DNA of 64,000 bases from Gracilibacillus salitolerans (lineage in GTDB: Bacteria > Bacillota > Bacilli > Bacillales > Amphibacillaceae), in assembly GCF_009650095.1 (NCBI RefSeq), contig NZ_CP045915.1:4340001-4404000 (forward strand), in the 5' to 3' direction. Position 1 is the first letter of the stretch, and each line of letters begins with the position of its first letter. This document shows positions 17,811 to 26,841 of this stretch, piece after piece. The position numbers were made by a program, and so were the translations under genes. Below the pieces are notes generated by a model, which worked only from the letters and a program-made list of their open reading frames with translations, made no database searches and was not told where the DNA came from.

Positions 17811-17838
17811 GACCTCCGCTCAAGCGAAGGTCTTTTTC
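17811..17838. terminator. Bidirectional terminator
   Basis: GACCTCCGCT (17811-17820) pairs with AGCGAAGGTC (17823-17832), followed by TTTTTCTTT. It lies between the methyltransferase pseudogene and the convergent sugar ABC genes. The left arm sequence AATGACCTCCGCTCAAG also occurs at about 16879-16895 without a pairing partner. Confidence 0.75.
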
Positions 17839-17839
17839 T

Positions 17840-18655
17840 TTACCCTTTTACCGATCCAGCTAGTAAACCGCGGACAAAGTATTTCCCTAGTAAAATATAA
17901 ACTAGTAATGTCGGCATAGCGGCGAGGAGTGCGCCTGCCATTTGGACGTTCCATTGCACGATTTGGCTTCCAGACAGGTTTTGTAGTGCTACCATGACTG
18001 GCTGCGCATTGTTGTTGGTGATCGTTACGGCGAAAAGGAATTCATTCCAGATGTTAGTGAATTGCCAGATCGCAACGACAACGAATCCGGTGATCGAAAG
18101 TGGCAGGATGACTCTGCGAAAGATGCCGAGGAAGCTTGCGCCGTCCACTTGTGCTGCTTCAATCATCGAATCAGGAATGTTCGCATAGAAATTGCGGAAC
18201 ATTAAGGTTGTAATTGGTAATCCGTATACAACGTGAGTGAAAATAAGTCCTGCAATCGAGTTGTATAAACCAACTTTATTTAGAAATTGGATTAATGGAA
18301 TCAGAATGCTTTGGTAGGGAATAAACATTCCGAATAGAATCATCGTGAATACGACTTCGGATCCTTTGAATCTCCATTTTGATAGGACATATCCATTCAT
18401 TGCCCCTAGTATGGCTGATAGTAATGTAGCTGGGATGACCAAATAGAGACTGTTCATTAAGTTTGGTGCGAGCTCCGAGAATGCGTGCGTATAACTGGAA
18501 AAGTCAATCGCTGATGGCAATGCCCACATTTCGGATAAAGATACCTCCTCCAGTGGTTTGAAACTGGTGATCAGCATGACATAGACTGGAGTCAGGAAAA
18601 AGAGAGCAATCGCGATTAGTACGGTATATTTGACTATTCTTCTCACTACCATCAT
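17840..18655 (-). CDS. Carbohydrate ABC transporter permease, MalG type
   Basis: A 271-residue inner permease subunit with six membrane helices. The cytoplasmic EAA loop is visible as EAAQVDGASFLGIFRRVILP, which contacts the ATPase. It begins ATGATG behind AAGGGGGG and overlaps the stop of the partner permease by four bases, indicating translational coupling. With the partner permease (18652-19560) and binding protein (19741-21081) it forms a CUT1-type sugar importer. No ATPase gene is present, which is usual because a shared MsmX-type ATPase serves such systems. Confidence 0.92.
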   Translation of the reverse strand: MMVVRRIVKYTVLIAIALFFLTPVYVMLITSFKPLEEVSLSEMWALPSAIDFSSYTHAFSELAPNLMNSLYLVIPATLLSAILGAMNGYVLSKWRFKGSEVVFTMILFGMFIPYQSILIPLIQFLNKVGLYNSIAGLIFTHVVYGLPITTLMFRNFYANIPDSMIEAAQVDGASFLGIFRRVILPLSITGFVVVAIWQFTNIWNEFLFAVTITNNNAQPVMVALQNLSGSQIVQWNVQMAGALLAAMPTLLVYILLGKYFVRGLLAGSVKG

Positions 18656-19560
18656 GATGCCCCCCTTCTGCTGTTAATCAAGTATGGCACGATAAATACG
18701 GCAACGAGTAGCAACATAATGATGGCAATTGCTGCACCGTTTGCGTAATAGTTACCGCGGAATGTCGTCTCAAACATGTAGACACCTGGCACGTCGGTAA
18801 CGAAATTGGCACCCGAACCTGTCATCGCATAGATCAGATCGAATATTTTTAAAGAAATGTGTGCCATGATAATGACCACACTCATCGTAATTGGTGTTAA
18901 CATTGGTAAAATCACCTTGCGATAAATTTGCAGTTCGGATGCACCATCAATTCGTGCCGCTTCCCTGAGCTCATCTGGAATTCCAGTAAGTCCTGCGACA
19001 TACATCGCAAGTGAGAATCCTGTCATTTGCCATACAGCTGCAATAACAACTGCAATCATGGCGACAGGTAAACCGAATTCAATACTTCCCCACTGGAATC
19101 CCGCCAAAATATTGGTATCGGTATACCATTTCGGTTGGATGCCGAATACTTGTAAAAATTGATTGAAACCAGTAGATGGATTCAGTAGCCATTGCCAAAC
19201 GACACCAGTTACCACAAAGGATAGTGCCATTGGGAATAAAAAGATATTGCGGAATAGTGCATTTGCCTTTTTCGTTTGATCAAGCAAAATCGCTAAGCCT
19301 AAACCTAGGATAATAACAAATCCAATAAAAAGGATCGTAAAAAAGACGGTATTACGTAAATCTGCTTGGAAACGATAATCTCCAAATAGATAGATATAGT
19401 TTTTCAAACCAGCGAATGACATATCGGGCATCAGGGTATTCCAGTTACTTAAGGAAACCCAGCCAGTCCAACCAATAAACCCATATACGAATATGACAAT
19501 GAGCAAAAAGGATGGGGTTAAGAACAATAGTGCCATCAGCTGATCTCTGGTAATTTTCAT
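18652..19560 (-). CDS. Carbohydrate ABC transporter permease, MalF type
   Basis: A 302-residue permease with six membrane helices starting at LMALLFLTPSFLLIVIFVYG; the EAA loop reads EAARIDGASELQIYRKVILP. The open frame extends back to 19680, but GGGAGGA eight bases before ATG 19560 and the start of family similarity support 19560. It lies downstream of the binding-protein gene, beyond a hairpin at 19715-19733 that probably lowers its expression relative to the binding protein. Confidence 0.92.
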   Translation of the reverse strand: MKITRDQLMALLFLTPSFLLIVIFVYGFIGWTGWVSLSNWNTLMPDMSFAGLKNYIYLFGDYRFQADLRNTVFFTILFIGFVIILGLGLAILLDQTKKANALFRNIFLFPMALSFVVTGVVWQWLLNPSTGFNQFLQVFGIQPKWYTDTNILAGFQWGSIEFGLPVAMIAVVIAAVWQMTGFSLAMYVAGLTGIPDELREAARIDGASELQIYRKVILPMLTPITMSVVIIMAHISLKIFDLIYAMTGSGANFVTDVPGVYMFETTFRGNYYANGAAIAIIMLLLVAVFIVPYLINSRRGAS

Positions 19561-19654
19561 TGCGATTGTCCTCCCATCTGAAGTAATTTCTATATAATTT
19601 GATATGTTGTTTACTTGTGATTGATTGCTTATTTTTAATGAGATGAAGTTTTTC

Positions 19655-19683
19655 TTGCAACTTTTCCTCTTTATTTGCAACTT
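19655..19683. repeat. Short direct repeat in the importer operon spacer
   Basis: TTGCAACTT occurs at 19655-19663 and 19675-19683, 20 bases apart, each followed by a CTCTTT-containing stretch. It lies in the untranslated spacer between binding protein and permease genes. I see no assigned role. Confidence 0.4.
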
Positions 19684-19709
19684 CGCTCTTTGTTTTTACT
19701 ACCTTAAAA

Positions 19710-19735
19710 GGGAAGGCTCGCACAGGGCGAGCCAC
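19710..19735 (-). terminator. Intra-operon hairpin after the sugar-binding protein gene
   Basis: GGCTCGC (19715-19721) pairs with GCGAGCC (19727-19733); on the minus strand TTCCCTTTT follows. It lies directly after the binding-protein stop. Such stem-loops commonly give partial termination or mRNA protection, so the binding protein is made in excess over the permeases. Confidence 0.65.
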
Positions 19736-19740
19736 CAATC

Positions 19741-21081
19741 TTAAAGATCTCCTGCTATTTGTTGTAATTTCTCAATGAATTGATCTACATTTTGTTGGGT
19801 TACGAAGATGTTTACTTCTTGATTTGCTTTGGTTAAATATCCCTCTGATGCTGCTGAACCGTGCGCCAAGCTTGGTGCTAAGTTACTATTTTGGAAATCT
19901 TCCATTGTGTCTGTACCGTATTCATCATATTTTGATGCATCGGCATCAACACGTGCTGGTATCGAACCTTTTAATGGATTGAATGCATCTTGACCTTCTA
20001 CTGAACCAAGCACATTCAGGAATTCTTTAACCGTATCTGGATCTTCTACACCTTTAGGTAAACCAAATGTATCGGTGATAACCATGAAGTCCTCGGTTGT
20101 ACCAGGGAATGCAAAGTAACCAAAGTCAACATTTGTTTCTAAGTTCAAGTCGTTTGAGAAGTAACCTTTTGCCCAGTCACCCATGTTGGTCATGGCAGCT
20201 TCTCCTTCACCTACAAGCTGAGAAGCGTCTTGCCAGTTACGGGAAGCATGATCTTCGTTAACGTAACCTATTATTGTTTCGAAGTATTCAGCCGCTTCAC
20301 GAACGCGATCGTCGTCAAAGCCTACTTCTCCTTCCCACAATGCGCGATAATCATCTGGACCAAGTGTTGCTAGTAGTAAGTTTTCAAAAATTTGTGTTGC
20401 TGTCCATGCTTCTTTATCACCCATAGCAAGTGGTGTGACACCTGCTTCATCAAGTTGTGCTAATACATCGACGAATTCCTCTAAAGTAGTCGGCACTTCA
20501 ATACCGTGCTCCTCAAATACTTCCATGTTGTAGAACATTACATTTCCACGGTGAATGTTTACTGGTACAGAATAGATATTTCCGTCTTTACTTACCATAT
20601 CAATTAATTCTTCCGGGAATTTATCCATTAAATCATATTCTTCATAGAAATCATTTAACGGTTCCATCTTGTCTGCTGCAACCCAGCTCTCATTTAGCTC
20701 CGCTCCACCGTGTACTTGGAAAGTAGATGGTGGATCATTACCTTGCATTCTGGTAGCTAGAACTGCTTTTGCGTTAGTACCTGCACCACCTGCTACTGCT
20801 GCATTTTCAACTTCAATATCTGGATGTTTTTCTTCGAATAAATCAATGAGTGCAAGTAATCCATCTTCTTCCCCTGCACCAGTCCACCAACTGAAGATTT
20901 CTACAGAACCACCGTCGCCCGACGATTCAGCCTCCTCTTCTTCTGCTGCATCATCTGTTGTATCCTCTGTTTGATCGTCCGTGCTGCCTGTATCATCTGT
21001 CGTCTCATCATCTCCACCACATGCCACTAAGGCAATCATGAATATGAACATAATCAGAAACGCTAAACTCTTTTTTAACAT
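19741..21081 (-). CDS. Extracellular sugar-binding lipoprotein of the ABC importer
   Basis: A 446-residue family 1 solute-binding lipoprotein. The signal peptide ends in lipobox LVAC (Cys21), followed by an acidic linker and the binding fold (VEIFSWWTGAGEEDGLLALI, later ATRMQGNDPPSTFQVHGG and GEGEAAMTNMGDWAKGY). The acidic character suits an extracellular protein in a salty or alkaline setting (inference). GGGGG stands before the ATG. A cre-like site overlaps the promoter region (21103-21116), and the regulatory genes lie just upstream on the same strand. The neighbouring esterase hints at an acylated plant oligosaccharide, but the ligand is unknown. Confidence 0.92.
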   Translation of the reverse strand: MLKKSLAFLIMFIFMIALVACGGDDETTDDTGSTDDQTEDTTDDAAEEEEAESSGDGGSVEIFSWWTGAGEEDGLLALIDLFEEKHPDIEVENAAVAGGAGTNAKAVLATRMQGNDPPSTFQVHGGAELNESWVAADKMEPLNDFYEEYDLMDKFPEELIDMVSKDGNIYSVPVNIHRGNVMFYNMEVFEEHGIEVPTTLEEFVDVLAQLDEAGVTPLAMGDKEAWTATQIFENLLLATLGPDDYRALWEGEVGFDDDRVREAAEYFETIIGYVNEDHASRNWQDASQLVGEGEAAMTNMGDWAKGYFSNDLNLETNVDFGYFAFPGTTEDFMVITDTFGLPKGVEDPDTVKEFLNVLGSVEGQDAFNPLKGSIPARVDADASKYDEYGTDTMEDFQNSNLAPSLAHGSAASEGYLTKANQEVNIFVTQQNVDQFIEKLQQIAGDL

Positions 21082-21102
21082 GTTTCTACCCCCTTGGATT
21101 AA

Positions 21103-21145
21103 TATAAGCGCTTTCAGCTATAATTATATAGAGAAAACGCTTACG
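21103..21145 (-). promoter_or_regulatory. cre-like sites in the importer promoter region
   Basis: On the minus strand TGAAAGCGCTTATA (21103-21116) closely fits the CcpA cre consensus. A second partial match, CGTAAGCGTTTTCT, lies at 21132-21145, with a TATAAT between them (about 21121-21127). The core GTAAGCGTTTT recurs at 24994-25004 upstream of the sensor operon, so it could alternatively be the binding site of the adjacent AraC-type regulator. Confidence 0.65.
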
Positions 21146-21186
21146 ATCTGACACTATTTTTCTGTATTATATTACGAAAATCTGTA

Positions 21187-22509
21187 TTATTTTACGATTT
21201 GGCTCTGATATTGCTTCGGAGAGAGCCCTACATGTTTCTTGAAAACACGACTGAAATAGTTCGGATCTTTATAACCTATTTCATAACTAATCTCCTTCAA
21301 TGTCGCATTGTTTGTCTGCAGGAGTTCTTTCGCTTTCTTGATGCGGATTTCTGTTAAGTAATCAATAAACGTACTGCCTGTTGCTTCATGAAATAGATTG
21401 GATACATAATTAGTGCTTAAATCGGTATAGGACGAGACATCGACAAGATTGATTTGTTTGTGATAGTTATTTTCAATAAATTGTTTGGCTTTGACAATTT
21501 TATCTTGTGATTGGAAATAATGTTTGATTTCTTTACATACTAGTTGAATTAATTCTTTCCAGTCTTCCGTTGTGACTATTTCTTCCGGTGTCGTGTCAAG
21601 TTTAATCCCTTTATCTTCCGCAAGTTGCTTGATTTGCACGAATAATTCCACATTTGCATGCGGTGCGATCACATCGAATAAAACCCAGACTTTTTCTTCT
21701 TCACCGTCACGGATTGCTTCCAATAATCTATTGGTTGGAATCTCTTCTGATTGATTGGTTGCTGCAAATCCGTATTGCTTTTGTTTTGCCTTCAATAGCT
21801 GCCTTAGTGCTTTCTTTGCTTCATAGTAAGACGTAGTGAGGTCTTCCACTTTATCATACGGATGACCTGCACCGATATAATGGTCATCACCAAGTGTTAA
21901 TTGCAGACTGCGAATTTGTTTTAACACATCAGCATTGTCTAATCTTTCGTTGGATACATACAAGGCGATGTTATCTTGGGTGATATAGTCATCTGATAAC
22001 GTGAGTGGCTTATTGGCCATGATGAAATAACCGCTTTGCATATCTGGACAGAGACTTTGTTGGAGAGGATGTGCATCTTCTCCCTGGATCACTTTCGTGA
22101 GAAAAAGGGCACGCCGATTTTCAAGCATTTGCTTATCTTGTTCCAACTCGCTTTTGACATTTAAGATGGCACGAATGATTTCTTCCTTCTTACTCGGTTT
22201 GAGAATGTATTCTCGCACCCCTAGTTTCATCGCTTGTTTGGCATATTCAAATGTATCATAGGCAGTTACCATAATAAATTTCGTTAGGGGAAACGCTTGG
22301 CAAATTGACTCCATCGCTTCTAACCCATTGATGCCTGGCATCTTAATATCCATTAATATAATATCCGGCTGGATGCTTTCCGCTACTTCAATCGCTTTAC
22401 GGCCATTAACCGCTTCTTCAACCTGTTCAATATCAGAAAAGTGTTCCTCTAGAAATTTGCGCATTGCTTTTCTCTCTAAAAATTCATCTTCTGCAATCAC
22501 TACTTTCAC
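21187..22509 (-). CDS. AraC-type response regulator, YesN family
   Basis: A 440-residue regulator. The receiver domain has E7-D8 and the phosphoacceptor D54 in ILMDIKMPG, with LKPSK carrying the conserved Lys. A linker follows, then an AraC DNA-binding domain (about 340-440) with VSSYTDLSTNYVSNLFHE and LKEISYEIGYKDPNYFSRVF. Translation starts with GTG at 22509, overlapping the histidine kinase stop by four bases and preceded by GGGGG, so the two are translationally coupled. Expected to activate the adjacent importer genes and perhaps the esterase. Confidence 0.92.
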   Translation of the reverse strand: MKVVIAEDEFLERKAMRKFLEEHFSDIEQVEEAVNGRKAIEVAESIQPDIILMDIKMPGINGLEAMESICQAFPLTKFIMVTAYDTFEYAKQAMKLGVREYILKPSKKEEIIRAILNVKSELEQDKQMLENRRALFLTKVIQGEDAHPLQQSLCPDMQSGYFIMANKPLTLSDDYITQDNIALYVSNERLDNADVLKQIRSLQLTLGDDHYIGAGHPYDKVEDLTTSYYEAKKALRQLLKAKQKQYGFAATNQSEEIPTNRLLEAIRDGEEEKVWVLFDVIAPHANVELFVQIKQLAEDKGIKLDTTPEEIVTTEDWKELIQLVCKEIKHYFQSQDKIVKAKQFIENNYHKQINLVDVSSYTDLSTNYVSNLFHEATGSTFIDYLTEIRIKKAKELLQTNNATLKEISYEIGYKDPNYFSRVFKKHVGLSPKQYQSQIVK

Positions 22510-23963
22510 GCTAGTACCCCCAATTCTTGCTGTTGTTTGTCTGGTAAATATATTCGGATGATCGTTCCCTTACCTAATCTAGTATCGATTTCTAGAACAT
22601 CATCTGTTTGATAGAACATTTGCAGTCGTTTGATGACATTGACTAATCCTATCCCTGTCATATGACCAACATGTTGTTCATTTTCTGTGGTTGATTGGAT
22701 TAATTGTCTTCGTTTCTCTTCTGCCATGCCGACACCATTATCAGCAACTTCCACCATAACCCCGCTATGATGCGTTTTAACATGAATCGAAATTTTCCCG
22801 CCTTCCTCTAATGATTCCAAACCATGGATAAAGGCATTTTCGACAAGTGGTTGCAGCGTTAATCTTGGCAGTGGCAAATCACCATCTTCTGGTAACTGAT
22901 CGATATCAAATTCGATTCGCTCCATAAAGCGCATTTTTTGAATCGCTACATAATCTTCCACCATTTTCAGTTCTTCTTTTAAGGTGGTTGTTTTCTTTAA
23001 ATCGCCAAGGCTGTGTCTCATCATCGATGCTAAGGAGTCAATCAAGTTGGACGTTGATTTTGCGTCTTCTAAATACGCCATTTTCGATACAGTGTTTAAG
23101 GTATTAAATAAGAAATGTGGCTGAATTTGATTTTGTAAATGCTTGAGCTCTAGTTCCTTCATCAATCGCTCTTGTTCGGATTGATCTTTAATCTCTTTAA
23201 TTAAATTACGGATACTTTCCCGCATTTTGTTAAAAGAGTCGCCTAACAGCTTCAGCTCCACTGGTGACTGAATTTGGACTGATTTGCCATCGAATTTTCC
23301 AACTGATACTTCTTTCGCTGCTTGAGATAATGCTTGAACCGGTCGATGGATTCCTCTGGAAAATCGAACCGTTATAAACGCACCGAGTAAAATCGATGTA
23401 ATTAATAAATAGAGTGTAAAATATTTAAAGGCTTCATTGCGCTCACGAATGTCCGCATACAAGGATTGGTATTCTGTCAGTGACCCATCTAATAATTCCA
23501 AGGTTGATTCCTGAATATACGATGACGTTTGATCGACTTCTTTCACATGCATTGAATAGCGTTCCATATCATCACGGAGTACAAATCCGGTCGTTAAATC
23601 GGTCTGGTAACGGAGAGCATCGATTAAGTTGATATAATTTTTATAGTGAATCGAGTTCGTCTCTTGCATAATCGGTGCTGTTCTTTCATGGAAATTTTCT
23701 CTTGCTTCATAATAGGCTTCTAAGTCTTGTTCCTCTCCACTTAAAACATATGCTTTTGTCTTGTCAGATAGATCCTGAGCTGATTGGGAAATCGAATTCA
23801 GGTTTAGTAATGTTTCAAATTCCTGATGGTATTGCTGCATTAACTGCGTCGAACTGACATAAATCGAAATCGTGACAATATTAAATAAAATAATAATTCC
23901 AGCAAAGATCAGCGTTAATTTCGATTGAATCGTCCGACCGTTCAGTAATTTTTTTATTCGCAT
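22506..23963 (-). CDS. Sensor histidine kinase, YesM family
   Basis: A 485-residue membrane kinase. Transmembrane helices lie near residues 15-36 and 180-200, enclosing an extracellular sensor region of about 140 residues that is predicted helical. A HAMP segment follows, then the LytS/YesM-type His_kinase domain with the phosphorylation site QIQPHFLFN (His283) and an ATPase with NAFIHG and DNGVGM. The response regulator gene overlaps its end; the gene for a membrane-anchored sugar-binding protein ends just upstream. The three together look like a three-component sugar sensor. Confidence 0.93.
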   Translation of the reverse strand: MRIKKLLNGRTIQSKLTLIFAGIIILFNIVTISIYVSSTQLMQQYHQEFETLLNLNSISQSAQDLSDKTKAYVLSGEEQDLEAYYEARENFHERTAPIMQETNSIHYKNYINLIDALRYQTDLTTGFVLRDDMERYSMHVKEVDQTSSYIQESTLELLDGSLTEYQSLYADIRERNEAFKYFTLYLLITSILLGAFITVRFSRGIHRPVQALSQAAKEVSVGKFDGKSVQIQSPVELKLLGDSFNKMRESIRNLIKEIKDQSEQERLMKELELKHLQNQIQPHFLFNTLNTVSKMAYLEDAKSTSNLIDSLASMMRHSLGDLKKTTTLKEELKMVEDYVAIQKMRFMERIEFDIDQLPEDGDLPLPRLTLQPLVENAFIHGLESLEEGGKISIHVKTHHSGVMVEVADNGVGMAEEKRRQLIQSTTENEQHVGHMTGIGLVNVIKRLQMFYQTDDVLEIDTRLGKGTIIRIYLPDKQQQELGVLA

Positions 23964-23965
23964 CT

Positions 23966-24943
23966 TTACTCACCTTCTTTCAAAAATACCTCACCATTCA
24001 TCAGGTCTTCTTTCATGATCACACCTGTTTTGGTATGGTGTATTTGCTCGGGTTGATCATTTTGATAGAGTTGATACATTTCCTCGACTGCCTTCTTCCC
24101 CATTTCCTCCGGGTATTGGGCAATCGTTGCCTGGATCTTGTCGTCTTCTATTAAGGACAGTGTTTCTGGGAGAATATCAAATGCCAGCACATATGGACTT
24201 GTTGTCGGCTGAAATTCACTTATTGCTTGCACGATTCCCATTCCATCTAAAGCACTGATGCCAAAAATAGCGGTTATATCGGATCGACTTTTTAATAATT
24301 GATAGGTGGCATCTGCTGCACCTAATTCGGTAATATTCGATTCGGCTACTGCGACCAACTCAATTCGCTTCTCTTGGCTGATCGCTTCTTCAAACCCTTC
24401 TAAACGCTCCATTTGATTCTGGGCATCTTTTAATCCGATGATGGTAACAACTTTTTGCTCTCCTTCTGTTTCTTCGATCAGTGTCTTTCCTGCGAGATAA
24501 CCCGCTTCGAAATTATCTGTTCCCACATAAAAATCACGACCACTTGTTTCATTATCGGTGTCAATTGTTGCAACCGGGATATTGTGTTCCTTCGCTTTTT
24601 GGACAAGCTGACGAAATCTCGGATCACTCATCCCTTTGGTAATAATGGCATCAACATTGGCAGCAATCATGCGGTCCAATGTGTCGAGACGTTCATCGGT
24701 ATCTGTTACTTTTGGGCCTACATATTCTAAATAAATGTTATGCTGTTCCGCTGCTTGCTTCGCACCTTTTTCAATGAAACGCCAATAATTATTCCCGACT
24801 TCTTCGGTTACAAGTGCGAAATGATAATCATACATCTGCTCAGATGCAGCTTGCTGATCGATATAAAACGTTTCTTTGCCATAATAAAGCATAAGACTAA
24901 ATGGGATGAGAAAAAGAATGGTAAAGAAGATTTTTCGTAACAC
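23966..24943 (-). CDS. Membrane-anchored sugar-binding sensor protein (RbsB-like fold)
   Basis: A 325-residue protein with an N-terminal membrane anchor (about 5-22; no lipobox Cys seen) and a periplasmic-binding-protein fold: YHFALVTEEVGNNYWRFIEKG, ANVDAIITKGMSD, VATIDTDNETSGRDFYVGTDN, then a second lobe with ITAIFGISALDGMG. Both GTG 24952 and GTG 24943 are possible; AGAAGG lies eight bases before 24943, so I prefer that. Two bases separate it from the kinase gene. It probably binds the inducing sugar outside the cell and signals through the kinase, as AraP does in the Geobacillus AraPST system (analogy, not demonstrated here). Confidence 0.88.
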   Translation of the reverse strand: MLRKIFFTILFLIPFSLMLYYGKETFYIDQQAASEQMYDYHFALVTEEVGNNYWRFIEKGAKQAAEQHNIYLEYVGPKVTDTDERLDTLDRMIAANVDAIITKGMSDPRFRQLVQKAKEHNIPVATIDTDNETSGRDFYVGTDNFEAGYLAGKTLIEETEGEQKVVTIIGLKDAQNQMERLEGFEEAISQEKRIELVAVAESNITELGAADATYQLLKSRSDITAIFGISALDGMGIVQAISEFQPTTSPYVLAFDILPETLSLIEDDKIQATIAQYPEEMGKKAVEEMYQLYQNDQPEQIHHTKTGVIMKEDLMNGEVFLKEGE

Positions 24944-24992
24944 AGTAAACACCTTCTTCTTGAAATTGAGATATCTTTTCTTTTGATTAAAT

Positions 24993-25006
24993 TGTAAGCG
25001 TTTTTT
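24993..25006 (+). promoter_or_regulatory. cre-like / regulator site upstream of the sensor operon
   Basis: TGTAAGCGTTTTTT (24993-25006) shares GTAAGCGTTTT with the site before the binding-protein gene (opposite orientation there). It fits CcpA cre partially, and the sharing between two promoters of one locus also suits the YesN-like regulator. Confidence 0.5.
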
Positions 25007-25058
25007 CTGAACTTGTCTATGTTGTCGGGGAGATACTCCTCATTATCTCGTGAAACAT

Positions 25059-25094
25059 GGAAAAGAAGCTTGAGAGAACTCAAGCTTCTTGATC
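25059..25094 (-). terminator. Terminator overlapping the esterase stop codon
   Basis: AAGAAGCTTGAG (25063-25074) pairs perfectly with CTCAAGCTTCTT (25079-25090) across a four-base loop; TTTT follows on the minus strand. The upstream arm includes the esterase stop codon. Confidence 0.75.
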
Positions 25095-26336
25095 TGCCAT
25101 CCATTCGAACAGGCCTGGTACTTCATCATTATAGACATAGATCCATGACCAGTGACCATTATATTCATATGGGGTACCGTCTTCATTGGTATAAATCCCT
25201 GACGTGTCAAACACTCCATCGAATAAGGTCATGTGGACGTCGGCTCCTTCCACTTCCGACATTCTTTCATAAGTTGGAATCGTATTTTCTGTTGGATCTA
25301 ATGTTGGGTCATTTTCTGCGGTAATGAACCATGTAGGTGTCTTTGCTAAATCCGTAATATCTTGGTCCGAAATGATAGAATCATTTAAACCCTCACATAC
25401 TGGGAAAGCAGCTGCAAAATATTCTGGGTAGTCTCTTGTCATCACAAGAGTCATATAACCACCGTTAGAAGCACCACCGATATAAATACGGTCGGTATCA
25501 ATATCATCATGTTCCGCTACGAACTCTTCAATGAGCTCCATAAGTGGTTCTGTATAGATAGAAGTCCCATCTGCACCACCAGATTCACCGTGCATCCATC
25601 TCGTTGGCGCTTGTGGTACTAATACATATGCACCGTCATAATAATCTTGAACCGAATCAGACGCAAAACTTACTGCTTTATTTGCTGATAGCGGGATCGT
25701 AGGATCTGTTCCACCTTCCCCACCACCGTGTAACCAAATAACCAGCGGATTATCTTGCTTATCTTTTTCAGGTGTGTAGCTAGCATAGGACATGTCAACT
25801 CCTGCAAATGTGCCGCTGTTCATGTCAAAATCTTCAACAGCCTTTTTTGTATCGCCTTTAAAAGTGGTAATTTCTAAATCTGTTAGTTCTCCATATGGTG
25901 TCTCTATTGCCTGTTGTTGAGTAAAGGTATAATCGGTTTCGATCCACTCATTCAAGCCCATATAATTCATCGGTGCACCTAATGTTTGATCAGGACCGAT
26001 TGCTAATTCAAGGACAGCATATTTCCCCATTTCTTTGGCTGGATTGCCGTTCTTATCCGCTACATATGCATTGGTTACGTCACGATTTCCTTCTTCTAAA
26101 AGTGACTCTGCCAATCTGTTATCACTGCGCGTCACATGAACCGAAAATGTTTCTTCGTCTATTGAGTCGGTTGGTACAGGTTTTCTTAGTTCGACGATCA
26201 CCTGTGTAATCGCTGGTCCCCAATCCTGGATTTCTGTAATCGTATAGTATCCGTTTGATTCTTTGGCAGAAACAGGAAAACTGAATCCGATCGTCAGTAC
26301 AATCATACTACAAAAAATAATTATCTTTTTTAGCAT
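25080..26336 (-). CDS. Secreted esterase with N-terminal Ig-like domain (EstA/PHB-depolymerase type)
   Basis: A 418-residue secreted alpha/beta hydrolase. A signal peptide (cleavage after about residue 24, VSAKE) precedes a beta-rich EstA-type Ig-like domain (to about 140). The catalytic domain has an oxyanion segment WLHGGGEGG (201-209) and the nucleophile elbow GGASNGG with Ser290; a His in GHWSW near the end is the likely triad base. AAGGAGG precedes the ATG. A cre site (26378-26391) lies upstream. It is next to a sugar importer and its sensor, so a deacetylase or feruloyl-esterase role on plant polysaccharide is plausible; the substrate is not shown by sequence. Confidence 0.88.
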   Translation of the reverse strand: MLKKIIIFCSMIVLTIGFSFPVSAKESNGYYTITEIQDWGPAITQVIVELRKPVPTDSIDEETFSVHVTRSDNRLAESLLEEGNRDVTNAYVADKNGNPAKEMGKYAVLELAIGPDQTLGAPMNYMGLNEWIETDYTFTQQQAIETPYGELTDLEITTFKGDTKKAVEDFDMNSGTFAGVDMSYASYTPEKDKQDNPLVIWLHGGGEGGTDPTIPLSANKAVSFASDSVQDYYDGAYVLVPQAPTRWMHGESGGADGTSIYTEPLMELIEEFVAEHDDIDTDRIYIGGASNGGYMTLVMTRDYPEYFAAAFPVCEGLNDSIISDQDITDLAKTPTWFITAENDPTLDPTENTIPTYERMSEVEGADVHMTLFDGVFDTSGIYTNEDGTPYEYNGHWSWIYVYNDEVPGLFEWMADQEA

Positions 26337-26377
26337 CGTTTAACCTCCTTTTTGTTGTTTACGATCTTATATTAAGT

Positions 26378-26391
26378 TGTAAACGGATACA
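26378..26391 (-). promoter_or_regulatory. cre site upstream of the esterase gene
   Basis: TGTAAACGGATACA (26378-26391, plus-strand reading) closely fits the CcpA cre consensus, with central CG and flanking TG/CA. It lies about 45 bases upstream of the esterase start, so carbon catabolite repression is likely. Confidence 0.7.
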
Positions 26392-26586
26392 TTTACCCCT
26401 CAAAAAATAGCATAAGTTTATGATTTTATGGACAATTTTAAGAATAAGACAAGGGTTTGGGCAGGATTTACCATTAAATAGGTCGATGGTAGGGGTTGTT
26501 CATTGCAGAAAAACTGTTACATTACAGTCTAATTATATTTAAAATAGGGAATCTTATTAAAAACTAGGGTTTAGGAGGGAATGAAT

Positions 26587-26718
26587 ATGCCAAAAAAATT
26601 TAATAAAGAAAATGTTACGATTGGATCGAATGATGCGATTCGAGGCAAGCCATCATTTGATATTGATCGTGTTTTCAATGTTAAAGAAACAAAACAATCT
26701 GAAGAGAAAAAACTTTGA
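26587..26718 (+). CDS. Small hydrophilic protein of unknown function
   Basis: A 43-residue gene with AGGAGG (26573-26578) eight bases before ATG 26587; an ATG at 26581 is too close to it. The product (MPKKFNKENVTIGSN at the start, then DAIRGKPSFDIDRVF) is charged, without signal peptide or cysteines. A good terminator follows at 26746-26779, making this a complete small transcription unit. I do not recognise the family. Confidence 0.65.
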   Translation: MPKKFNKENVTIGSNDAIRGKPSFDIDRVFNVKETKQSEEKKL

Positions 26719-26745
26719 CACAATATTATCGGTTTCATATATAAG

Positions 26746-26779
26746 ACACCTCTTCTAGTCATACGTTGAGGTGTTTTTT
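26746..26779 (+). terminator. Terminator after the 43-residue gene
   Basis: ACACCTC (26746-26752) pairs with GAGGTGT (26768-26774) and six T residues follow. It lies 28 bases after the stop. Confidence 0.75.
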
Positions 26780-26841
26780 CCTGCGCTCTACTTTATAATC
26801 AGTCAACCAAATATTAGGTTGAGAAGTACTATTTAAACAAG

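Noticed and set aside
19561..19680. N-terminal extension of the MalF-type permease
   Set aside because: Residues before ATG 19560 do not fit the family, and GGGAGGA lies just before that ATG.
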